64,000 bases of DNA from Isoetes taiwanensis (Eukaryota; Streptophyta; Lycopodiopsida; Isoetales; Isoetaceae): positions 40,291,841 through 40,355,840 of the forward strand of contig JAJEKV010000002.1 of the NCBI GenBank assembly GCA_021234155.1, written 5' to 3'. The translations under genes were made by a program, and so were the position numbers. The notes under the pieces are model-generated. The model did not search any database and was not told the origin of the DNA. It saw nothing but the letters and a program-made list of their open reading frames with translations. The first letter of the stretch is position 1; every line of letters starts with the position of its first letter. Below are positions 11,213-20,703 of this stretch, piece after piece.

Positions 11213-11505
11213 TTCTACATGTTTTTCTTCATGTGTTCTAAACTATGTTCTATGACATTTTCTTGTTCTAGACTATGTTCTAAACTATGTCTTATGTTCT
11301 AAACTGTGGTCTAAACTATGTTCTATGTTAAAAAATTATTTTATGTTACAATCTTTCTCGTTTTAAGTAGTATGACGTATTTTTCGTATTCGTTTTCCAT
11401 ATTTCGTATTCGTTTTTTTCTTTTCGAGCATGCCGTATTGTATTCCGTATCCGTATTTGGTAACTATGCCATCATGTACATTCCTTACTGGTACTGATCC
11501 TCTTT

Positions 11506-13453
11506 TCAACATTTCATGTGTAAGAGCTCGTTTAATGACAGCTCCAGCACATCATGTTCACCTGTTCCATTAACTGTCAGAAAAAAACACAAATTAAAAC
11601 TACAAATACATTGACAAAAAATATAGTTACCTTTGCCATAATAGGAAGCAAAGTAATTCCAATTTATTGGAATGCCATTGGTATGGTAGTTTCTGCCAAG
11701 GAAATAAAAGGTCCTTGCTCCTTTGAACTGATGGGAGCATTTATCAGACCACATGATGTGTTTGTTATACTTTACACCCCTGTTTGTCAAAAATGCATGA
11801 CGCATATTCAAACAATACTGCACATACAAGGTATCATGGTCCCTGTCATCTGATATATAGAAATGAGTCTCGTTTATAATTCTCTCATTCTCATCCAAAC
11901 TTGGATCAACTGACAATGTTGCATGTCTATATGTAATATGGGGTAAGAGCATGTTAGGGCCTACATGTTTTGGAAACTACCTGGAAAATACTCTGGGTAG
12001 TCAAAGATGATGATATATTTGAGTTCTTAACATCTTCTTGACATCACATTGATCATTCTTCCAGTGTAGACTTTGTATCTCTTGCTGAATCTTAAAAGTA
12101 TAGTTCTCAGCAAAATCTATGACAGAAACTATGGTGTCCTTTGGAATTGTTATCAAACACTCCCTGAATTATTTGGCCTGCCATCTCCCCTCATAATTAT
12201 GTGGTATAAATTCTTTTAAAACTTTCTTGGTTTCTTGGATAATCCCTACAGCAATTGAGCATTTGTAAACCAGTTTGGTAACTAATTTATTAGATATCTT
12301 GTACTTTTCCTTGCCATCAGGCTCAGGTTCTCCTATGGGCTCAATTACCTGCAATGGTAATGACAGATCAATGTGATAGAACTTGGGATAAAAGAGAGTT
12401 GAATTCTTACCTTGTCATAGGTCTTCCATTCAATGTTGTGTCCTGGAATGTATTTCAATTCATTTGGACAAGTTGGTAACCTGGCAGGTCCACAATTCTT
12501 GCACTTGAGAGTCAAACAGTCATGTGCATACCCCTCTTCTATTTCATCATCCCTTGGACAAACTAGTGATCTCCAAAGCTCACAAGTAGAAGAATATATA
12601 TATTTCTTTGCCATGCAAGTTGGCCCAGGGCCACAAACCACACATGTGCACTTGCAGCTAGCTCCATGTAATTTTTCATCATGGCTAACCTTATTTATTG
12701 CTTGCCTAATGAAATCGGTTTTCATGTGATACACACAACAACAAGTTATTATCCCTAACCTTCCTTATATACGGTGGTTTCAAAGCATGAAACATTGAAA
12801 AAGACATCTCAAACTAGGGATATTCAACAGTAAAACATTTATAGAAAGTAACCTGCAAGTGCAAGTTCATAAGTTATAAAAAGAATTGAAATAGGCAGCA
12901 GAAAATCAATATAGAAACACTGACTTGAGTTTCCTCTAGAAAATGCAAGGGATGCATTATGTTCACTCCTTTGCCTAGTCTGATCTTCATCGCATATTTT
13001 TTGCAAGGTGGCACTCTAGTGGTGTTCCTCTAAAAGTCAACCACAAGTTTCCTGTGATCATAAGAAAGCTTGTCACTTCGAGTGCTTTTCTTAAACATTG
13101 ACCATAGTTCTTCCCCATGTTCAGCAGTCAGTCTTCTCTTAACAGCAACTGAGACAATCCTTCTATTCAGGTTTAGTTGCTTTGCATAGGCCCTTCTATT
13201 TGTGTCATCCATTAACAAAGTAAGCCATGGCAGCACTTCTTGCTCTCCATGCATCTGTACCCTTTGCATATTTGTGGGCTACAAATGAATCCTTCAAGTT
13301 CTCCACTATAGCTTTTATTGTTTTGATTTCTTTGGTGGTTTGAACACCAAGACCAGGCAACCATTTGGCTGCACCCCTTAGAATATCTTCCCTATCCTTT
13401 TCACTAGCATTCCTACAAATATTAGTCACAAGTTTGCCAATATTCTTTGACAA
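11506..13453 (-). pseudogene. Degenerate DDE-type transposase of an unnamed widespread family
   Basis: Fragments in order on the minus strand: 13453-13205 (SEKDREDILRGAAKWLPGLG), 13269-13030 (LNLNRRIVSVAVKRR, then TTRVPPCKKYAMKIR just beyond), 12734-12345 (cysteine-rich: CTCVVCGPGPTC, CKNCGPARLPTCP), 12354-12169 (FIPHNYEGRWQAK), about 12130-12063 (VSVIDFAENYTFKIQQEIQS) and 11952-11506 (ISDDRDHDTLYVQ, WSDKCSHQFKGA, ASYYGKGNY). I know this pattern (DFAENY, SDDRxHD, WSDxCSxQFK) from multi-copy transposase-like proteins of plants and invertebrates. At least four frameshifts separate the parts. The Asp in DFAENY and those in SDD/WSD would be the catalytic candidates. Confidence 0.65.
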
Positions 13454-14100
13454 TCTTTTCTTCTTCGTTGTGCTGAAATAACCATTTAATAAGGCTGCAG
13501 AGACCCCTGATAGGATCAGAGAGTTGGAGGTAAGATTTCCACCAGGAGCGGAGTTTCGACGTGAGGAGGTGCTAGATTTCCTTCGTGAGTTGGAGGACGA
13601 GGCTGGTGAACATGTGATAAAGATCGTCTAGAGTTCGAAGGCCATTCTTCCGGGGTAGAAACTAGTGTGGTATCTACACCCAGTTTTGTGGAACCTTCTT
13701 TAGAAGGCAATGAAGTCCACCAGTACGTAGATGAAGGGGATGACCTCCCATTGGGTTCGGTGGATCAAGCGGCTATAGATGCCTTAATGAGTGAACCCTC
13801 TGATGATAAGAGCTCTCTAGTTGAAGACTTTTCTCATAACTAATAGCTATAGTGATTGAGGGTTGACATTGTTGAAGGTTTTGGATGTATATATACATGT
13901 ATTATATGATTTGTCTTCAACACTTATTGGATGTTGATTGGAATAAAGATTAGTTTCTTTACCATGATAAATTATGTGTCAGAAGTTGCATATCTAATCT
14001 AAACTATATAATTGTGATAGGCAAGATTCTTTTGGAATATGCTATACAAATTCTCATTTGATTTATTGACACGTTAGCTTATATGTTTGTAACACATTTA

Positions 14101-14267
14101 AGCTAAATTTTTAACACGTGTCCTAAATACTTGTGGTTCAAATAAGTTACAAACATTTAAGCTAAATTTTTAACACGTGTCCTCAAATACTTGTGGTTCA
14201 AATAAGTTACAAACATTTAAGCTAAATTTTTAACACGTGTCTTAAATACTTGTGGTTCAAATAAAAA
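14101..14267 (+). repeat. 59-60 bp tandem repeat, 2.8 copies, inside the Helitron
   Basis: Units start AGCTAAATTTTTAACACGTG at 14101, 14160 and 14220. Each holds an ACGT-core ACACGTGT box. Short tandem repeats near the 5' end are common in non-autonomous Helitrons. Confidence 0.85.
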
Positions 14268-14360
14268 ACAATCGGATTTAGATCCGTGATCAATTGGATG
14301 CGAAATTTGCATCAAAAATTGAAAATTAGAAGGGCTACCGCTTTTTAGCTACATTTGGAG

Positions 14361-14402
14361 ATGGCTTCTAATCCTTCTGTTGGTAGGTTTGGTGCAAAAG
14401 GT
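14361..14402 (+). other. Possible captured gene exon in the Helitron
   Basis: ATG opens MASNPSVGRFGAKG and is followed at 14401 by GTAAGG, a good splice donor. The read-through continues for 23 codons. Helitrons capture gene pieces, often with intron borders. I do not recognise the protein, so this is only a candidate. Confidence 0.3.
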
Positions 14403-16257
14403 AAGGCCGCCGTTGTTGAATCGAGAGCAGATGCTTCGAGAGTCTGTTGCACTCTGTTCAATATTGGGGTTTGAATAATCCATGGGCTCTGTTCAATAAT
14501 TCAGTTGCCCTCGAATCTTATAATCCACTATTGAATCTTATGTTGCACGGGAGGCAGGTCTTATATCCCGCTATTGAATCGAAGCAGATCACATTTGGTG
14601 AGCATCGAGATTTGAATCTTTGCTTCCCTTTCTCAAGCATGCAAAGCTCTGCTTTATCAACGAAATCGACACTGTTGCGCTTAGACTGCGGCATTTAGAC
14701 TGCATGTTATTCTATTGTTGTGAGTTTCAGAGAAGGTAACATGATTATCCTCAAAGTTTTATAGTTGGTTAAAGTTTGATTCCGTTTCTGACATTGCATG
14801 CCTTAATCTGGTCGATCCTGGAAATCAAATCAAAGGGTATTGTGGTGGACAATCTGGTAGCAGTTGCGACGGCTTTCTAAAGTGGCTCAGTGGAGTATAC
14901 TGATACTTTTGGATGCCAAGCAGAGCAGACTGATGCCCACTCTTTGCATGCGTTGAGAATGATTTGTCCAGAATGCTTGGAGATTTCACAGTTTTACTCA
15001 GAATGATTTGCTGCTCTATAAAATTGTAGCGAACCCATTTTTTAGAACCACGATGCAATGCCAAGCCATATTGGGCAACAAATTCATCTGGGAGGATCTT
15101 TTTCCAATGGCCAGTGGCCAGTGTAAGAAAATAAGTTGGAGCCTAAGATCTCATGATTCCGAGCGTCTGGGATGGCTGTAACTTAGGCACAATCCAGGGC
15201 CTCTGTTTTATAGTTTCCTTTGGCAGCATTGCTGGGGTAACTTATCAGAGCATCAATTTGAGCAATTGGATAAGGGGATTTTAAGAAGCGAGCATCCCTT
15301 CATGTGGATTTTAAGGCTTGGGCAAGCTTCTGAATGCTGAGCCATGCTTTATTTATGAATGACAGACATCAAATCCATACTGCAAAATTATACAGCAAAA
15401 TTAGCTATTTGGGCAACGGTATTGGATCTCGGCAGTTTGGGGTGCTCCCGATCCGGCAATTTCATGGTAGATCCTGTATGGTAGATGTTACTGCTCACAT
15501 TACACTGCCCAAGACCTGCTTTTTTGTCGTGCTCAATTTTTTTTTTCCTTATAAAATGGCTTTTACACCATTATAATTAATAACTTAGGCCTTTAAGATT
15601 TTTAAATGACCATATAAATCATGTCGACTATTGGATGTGTATTGTGCCATGGCAAAGATGAGCTAAAGTTGTTTTTCTTAGCATGTATGTTATCCATATT
15701 CAATTACTCTATGGTTCTCCTTGTTATTAAGATGTTACTTTAACGACAAAAGTTGAGGGGGTAAGAATGCTAAGATAATATGGTGAATGAGCAACCATGG
15801 TGCTATGTATACTTACAAATATATGACTAGACCTTTATTACCAAAATACTTCGTAGTTGAACCAAGGACCATAAGCAAATATAAAAGGGTTTGTATGTGG
15901 GCTTTTTTTTTTTGGGGGGAGGGATATGCATATATGAGGTGGAAAACGTCTGTAGGTTTGTTTCTCATCAACTACAATGGCCTATTTGGCGAGCAAAACC
16001 CATGTCCTCAACTCTCCCACACAAATTCTTCAATATTAAGTCCAAGAACATCTTTGCACCATTCTAAATATATGCAAATCCGTGTTTACAAGAGTAAGTC
16101 GGGGAAGAGAAATGTTCGCGGCGGCCTTGGCCGCCGCGTTAAATTTCTTGTACGTATAAGCGCTCCAACCACCCCATGTAAATATTTCATTATCAAGTGA
16201 GTAAAAAGACAGGATCCCAAGCTACCTCGAAGAGGCCAGCTTGGCAAGCCTGTTATA

Positions 16258-16272
16258 ATTGGCATTAGAGCA
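16258..16272 (+). promoter_or_regulatory. Primer-binding site of the gypsy derivative
   Basis: TTGGCATTAGAGC directly after the LTR end (TGTTATA) is a two-mismatch form of TGGTATCAGAGC, complementary to the 3' end of initiator Met tRNA. The equivalent site after the second LTR (19784-19795) reads TGGTATTAGAGC. Confidence 0.7.
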
Positions 16273-16341
16273 TAGTTGATCTGGAATGCTTTGAGATTAG
16301 ATTGAGCATCTTGAGGGGTTGGCTAATGATGTTTCTGTATT

Positions 16342-16653
16342 ATGCAGAGAGTAGAAGGAACCATGGAAGCTGGTGATGCTAGTGGTGCAAGTGGAGTTGG
16401 AGTTGATGGAGCACCTGATGTTACAATAGAGAAGGTACTGAAGGATATCAAGAGGGAAGTATTCACTGGGGAGAACACAACCAGGGATGATGCGGATGCA
16501 TGGCTCTATGGAGTGGAGTTTTATTTTAATCTAATTAAGGCAGAGGAATCAGTAAAGGCGCTTCTTGCAGAGGCAATGCTCGGAGGATTCACACGTGTTT
16601 GGTGGGAGACGTGCCTAATAGACCTGGGGAAGACTCTTGTGCAGGCTACCTAG
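16342..16653 (+). pseudogene. Gypsy gag, truncated
   Basis: The 103-codon frame contains the retrotransposon Gag core: KREVFTGENTTRDDADAWL, then VEFYFNLIKAEESVKALLAEAMLGG and WWETC. The related copy at 19.9-20.25 kb has about 25 further residues (ILQAIQ...HQKSEVEKA) that are deleted here. A stop (TAG) follows VQAT, where Gag should continue to the nucleocapsid zinc knuckle. Confidence 0.8.
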
Positions 16654-16735
16654 GCAGAGTTTAAGAGTGTCGATGTCCGCTGAATTGGAGGGATTCTACT
16701 TGTAATGTGGAGATGGCCAATGAGGTAGCCCAGAT

Positions 16736-17259
16736 TTGGATGCACAATTGAGAAGACTTCGTCAGAATCTGGCAGTGGCTCAAAATAGGCAAAAGCGATA
16801 TGCAAACAAAAGGCGTAAACCTTTGGAATTCGCAGAAGGCCAGTACGTAGTCTTACGGATTAATCCCAAGCAGAGCTCGTTGGCATTTAAAAGTGCGGGA
16901 AAGTGGGTCCAAGATATGCAAGACCTTTTAAGGTGTTGGAACACATTGGCAAGTTAGCTTATAGGTTGGAGTTACCTTCGCATGTTAGGGTGCATAATGT
17001 GTTCCATGTGAGCAACTTGAAGAAGTATGTCTTTGATCCGTCGCATATGCTTGCCAACGATGATTTGGTAAGCAGGGATGAATTTTTGTATTCGCGGCCA
17101 GAGCGTATCTTGCAAACAAAGACAAGCAAGCTTCGAAGACGGACAATCACAAGATTTTTGATCCAATGGTCAGGTTGTCCAATTAAAGAAGCAACCAGGG
17201 AAGATTCAAAGTGGATTCTTCGCCAATTTCCTGAGCTCGCCCATGAGGACATGGGTTAA
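16736..17259 (+). pseudogene. Gypsy integrase C-terminus with chromodomain-like tail
   Basis: Two overlapping frames give the GPY/F-type end of integrase (NLAVAQNRQKRYANKRRKPL, FAEGQYVVLRINPKQSSL, then GPRYARPFKVLEHIGKLAYRLELP, VHNVFHVSNLKKYV) followed by a chromodomain-like segment (RPERILQTKTSKLRRRTI, FLIQWSGCPIKEATREDSKW). The frame changes near 16905. Chromodomain tails guide integration into heterochromatin in chromoviruses. The stop is followed by the polypurine tract at 17262-17276. Confidence 0.85.
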
Positions 17260-17276
17260 AATTTTGAAGGGGAGAA

Positions 17277-19781
17277 TGTAACGAGCCTGGCCGGTTAATA
17301 GACAATTGATGTAAGTTATTTAATACAATTTGGTATGATTATGAGAGACCATGAAACTAATACTAGATTTGGAAAAATACATACATGGTATGTATATGAT
17401 GTTACACAGGAGGTCTATAAATACTAAATTGTAGAGGAATTGTTTTCTCTGGAGGCAAACCTTCTGAGGAGGAGTTTTCTGTGAAGGAGGCTTGGAGAGT
17501 GAGCAGGACAATTGCAAAGACAGCTTAACCAGGTGGGTGGTTTACTACATCAGGGATGCTAGAATATTTAAAGTCAATTTATGCTAAAGGAATAATTAAA
17601 AAGTTGCTAGAAGGTAAATTGTAAGTATTAAGGAATTGTATTTTAATATGACGGAAGGATGAAGGGTTTCAGATAGAGCCTGGTTAGATGATGGGAATTC
17701 ACTAGGGATAGATAGAAGGAGAATATCATGTAAAAGATTGTTTAGAAGGATGGCAGAAGAACAGTGGAAGTTGATGCTGGAACAGTAACAGAAGGAAAAG
17801 TATTGGAGAAGGGGCCGAATCCAGTCTGGTTGGCCTGAGAAAGGGCCGAAATTGGTCTGGAAGGGTAAATTTCAGTGTTGGAGGCTCAAACAAACCCTAG
17901 ATTGCAGCCGAATTGCAGCCGATTGGAGCTGTTAAACGGCATTGCATGGCGCCAAAACGACCTGAAGAGGTCGGAACTGAGGCCACCAGGGCCGATTTGG
18001 AATGCTAGGCCTCTGAGAGGTCGGATTCAGGAAGAATTCGAAGCATTGGAGCTGTTGGGCCGCGAACCTGAAAAAAATAAAAAAATAAAAGCTAAGGTTA
18101 GGTTAACTTAATAAACAAATAATGCTAACATAAAAATAGCAATACTAAGATCAGACAAAAGATACCATGGGGTTGCCGTGGAGATTAAATAGGTTAGCTA
18201 GGGTTCTAGAGGCTGGACTAGTCAGTGCTAAAGGATGGTAAGTAAACACTAAGTTGATATCCGCACGTCAAATTGTGTAATCTCAATTTAATGCGACACT
18301 GTGGTCGCCCTCATTAAACTATTATTAATATGAAAATTGGGTAAGGAGACGGAATGTTAATGAAATAGAAGGAAAGGTATCTTATATTTAACAATATCAA
18401 TAATATAACGTAGAAGTTACGATATTTCTTTATCGGGAGAAAGAGGTTGAAAATGTAACATAACTTGCTGGGGTATGGCATAGAGTTGGGAATGGAACTG
18501 GGAACATTCTATAGTTGCAAAACTAGACTTAAATCTAGGGAAATCCATGATCAAGGTTCATTAGTACGGAACTAAGGGTAAATTTGGGAATGTTATGTGG
18601 TCATGGTTGTTATACATGTTTATATCATTACCCATATGAATGTTGTGATATGTTAATGTGGCATGGTTATGGTCTCTTGTGATGCACATGTAAAAAATGC
18701 ATTTGAGATGTTTTGGCCTGGTATTACCATCATACATGAGAATGTCTAGGAAATGTAGTTATGATGGCATTTAAAGCATGTGGAAATATTGCATAAGTGT
18801 ATAATCTCCGGGGCCGAAGTCCACGTGCAATGGCTTGGACTTGCGATTGTGTTTGTACGTGACATCGGGCATTGTTATCCTGGCTAGATTCTTTGTCGTG
18901 CTACATGGCAGAAGTGGTCCTCCAGTGCTGCACGCGACGTGGATGGGTGTGTACACATGAGGCAAACCTCGCCCATATTGGCTGCAGGGCCTGATTAGCC
19001 CGAGTGGCATGTTAGAACTTGAGTAGGCACTGTATGCGGATGAGATTGCTAATGCAGTGGGACTATTGGTGGATAAGCTTGCATAGGTGCTATGGTATAA
19101 GTTGTTATGAATGAATAGTTCCTAGAATGCTCCAAACCCCCACTTAGTCTTTAGGACTAACCCCCCAGGTTGGTGTAAGCAGTACCTGATGGAGCCGAGT
19201 GCAGTATGGAAGCAGAGACCTGGGGTTAGAGGCCCCGATAAGATCAGAAAGTTGGAGGCAAGATGGAGGCCCCGATAGGATCAGAAAGTTGGAGGCAAGA
19301 GCGGAGTTCCGGCGTGAGGAGGTGCTAGATTTCCTTCGTGAGTTGGAGGACAAGGCTGGTGAACATGTGCCAGAGATCGTCCAGAGTTCAGAAGAAGGCC
19401 ATTCTTCCGGGGTAAAAACTAGTGTGAGATCTACCCCCAGTTTTGTGGAACCTTTTTTAGAACGTAATGAAGTCTACCGGTACGCAGATGGAGCGGATGA
19501 CCTCCCATTGGATTCGGGGGATCAAGATAGTTATGGTGATTGAGGGTTGACATTGTTGAAGGTTTTGGATGTATATACATATACTATATTATTTGTCTTC
19601 AACACTTGTTGGATGTTGATTGGAATAAAGATTAGTTTCTTTACTATGATAAATTATGTGTCAGAAGTTGCATATAAGTATAAGCGCTCCAACCACCCCA
19701 TGTAAATATTTCATTATCAAGTGAGTAAAAAGACAGGATCCCAAGCTACCTTGAAGAGGCCAGCTTGACAAGCCCGTTACA
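17277..19781 (+). repeat. 2.5-kb LTR of the gypsy derivative
   Basis: Begins TGTAACGAGCCTGG right after the purine tract AAGGGGAGAA and ends AGCCCGTTACA before a primer-binding site. A TATA box (CTATAAATA, 17415-17423) lies only about 140 bp from the start, implying a very short U3 and an R-U5 of more than 2 kb. This length assumes no nested insertion, which I could not exclude between 17.6 and 19.2 kb. Confidence 0.65.
19199..19543 (+). CDS. ORF inside the LTR (114 aa)
   Basis: The frame is rich in Arg, Glu and Asp. A probable amphipathic helix (EFRREEVLDFLRELEDKAGE) is followed by a Ser-rich and then acidic tail ending SGDQDSYGD. The corresponding part of the other LTR at 13.55-13.8 kb keeps the FRREEVLDFLRELEDEAGE stretch but has a stop soon after. 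Retention of this reading in both copies suggests that it is transcribed with U5, but no domain is known and it may be a relic of captured coding sequence. Confidence 0.3.
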   Translation: MQYGSRDLGLEAPIRSESWRQDGGPDRIRKLEARAEFRREEVLDFLRELEDKAGEHVPEIVQSSEEGHSSGVKTSVRSTPSFVEPFLERNEVYRYADGADDLPLDSGDQDSYGD

Positions 19782-20250
19782 ATTGGTATTAGAGCATAGT
19801 TGATCTGGAATGCTTTGAGATTAGATTGAGCATCTTGATGAGGTTGGCTAATGATGTTTCTATATTATGCAGAGAGTAGAGGGAACCATGAAATCTGGTG
19901 ATGCTAGTGGTGCAAGTGGAGTTGGAGTTGATGGAGCTCCTGATGTTACAAGTATTCTGCAAGCAATTCAATAGGCTTTGCAGCAAACTGCATCCCATCA
20001 AAAGAGTGAAGTGGAGAAAGCTATAGAGAAGATACTGAAGGGTACCAAGAGGGAAGTATTCACTGGGGAGAACACAACCGGGGATGATGCAGATGCATGG
20101 CTCCATGGAGTGGAGTTTTATTTTGATCTGATTAAGGTAGAGGCATCAGTAAAGGCGCTCCTTGCACAGGCAATGCTGGGAGGATTTGCACGTATTTGGT
20201 GGGAGACATGCCTAATAGACTTGGGGAAGACTCCTGTGCAGGCTACCTGA
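19782..20250 (+). pseudogene. Second gag fragment after the shared LTR
   Basis: After TGGTATTAGAGC the sequence repeats the gag of the first internal region (GDASGASGVGVDGAPDVT, TKREVFTGENTTGDDADAWL). An in-frame stop interrupts it at ILQAIQ*. It ends at VQAT where a TRIM-like array begins. The nucleotide identity with 16330-16640 is high outside the roughly 75-bp deletion in the first copy. Confidence 0.8.
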
Positions 20251-20255
20251 GCCCT

Positions 20256-20703
20256 GCTCTGATTCCAAATGTAACGTTCCTAACCGACATGCCCTTAACC
20301 AACTGGGCAAAACTGTCTAGACGTTTATGAGTAGTCGCTTCTACCCATTTATGCCGGTGTCTCGGGAACGCGACACCAAGGTCCACTCGCGGTCTCCCAC
20401 GGGTCCGTCCAACGGTATTCATCACCAAGGTCCACTCGCGGTCTCCCACGGGACCGTCCAACGGTATTCAGATCAAGTCATGACCTACCGTCCAACGGTA
20501 TTCAGAGTCATACTTGCCCCCATGGAGACTCAAACTCGAGCCTTGCTTTGATACCAAATGTAACGTTCCTAACCGACATGGCCTTAACCAACTGGGCAAA
20601 ACCACCTAGACATTTATGAGTAGTCCCTTCTACCCATTTGTGCCAGTGTCTCGGGAACGCGATACCAAGATCCACTCGAGCGGTCTTCCATGGGTCCGTT
20701 ACA
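20256..20703 (-). mobile_element. TRIM-like array with 145-bp LTRs
   Basis: On the minus strand, 20703-20559 is a TGTAACG...CGTTACA unit followed after TT by TGGTATCAAAGC (20556-20545), a Met-tRNA primer-binding site. About 140 bp of internal sequence with three CCAACGGTATTCA repeats follows, then a second LTR-like unit (about 20402-20270, first bases lost) followed again by TGGAATCAGAGC (20267-20256). LTR-PBS-internal-LTR-PBS is the tandem form known for terminal-repeat retrotransposons in miniature. No coding sequence. Confidence 0.7.

Larger units (their letters stand above)
9564..11470 (+). mobile_element. hAT DNA transposon, internally deleted
   Basis: A BED-finger start and a hAT C-terminal dimerisation region flank a missing centre. 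The ends look like weak terminal inverted repeats: GGCATTGTTTAC at the left and GGTAACTATGCC at the right (9 of 12 positions pair). The right subterminal region (11380-11460) is rich in CGTATTCG-type repeats, as is common in hAT ends. No 8-bp target duplication could be matched, probably because the flanks were rearranged. Confidence 0.75.
13993..16150 (+). mobile_element. Non-autonomous Helitron, 2158 bp, with readable empty site
   Basis: Begins TCTAATCTAAACTATATAA after A and ends with a perfect 10-bp-stem hairpin (GCGGCGGCC TT GGCCGCCGC, 16117-16138) 8 bases before CTTG, then T. The homologous uninterrupted LTR reads GCATA-TAAGTATAAGCG; here GCATA is followed by the insert and then TACGTATAAGCG. 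So the insertion is exactly between A and T without target duplication, the Helitron rule. The 3' end is CTTG, not the canonical CTRR. No Rep or helicase sequence is inside. Confidence 0.85.
13504..16257 (+). repeat. 5' LTR of the gypsy derivative, interrupted
   Basis: The 13504-13992 part matches 19268-19675 of the other LTR, and 16151-16257 matches 19677-19781. Between them sits a Helitron. The left copy carries about 70 bp more (around 13770-13840) than the right copy, so the two LTRs belong to different variants or are old. The 5' start of this LTR is missing. Confidence 0.8.
13504..19781 (+). mobile_element. Ty3/gypsy deletion derivative with long LTRs
   Basis: Structure: 5' LTR (left-truncated, split by a Helitron), PBS, gag, direct jump to the integrase C-terminus and chromodomain, purine tract, 3' LTR. 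Protease, reverse transcriptase, RNase H and the integrase core are all missing, so the element is non-autonomous. LTR ends are TGTAACG...CGTTACA. A second PBS and gag follow the right LTR, so that LTR is shared between two internal regions, as left by recombination between tandem copies. Confidence 0.8.

Noticed and set aside
9550-11480. 8-bp target duplication of the hAT element
   Set aside because: The bases flanking the putative terminal repeats do not match for any tested start.
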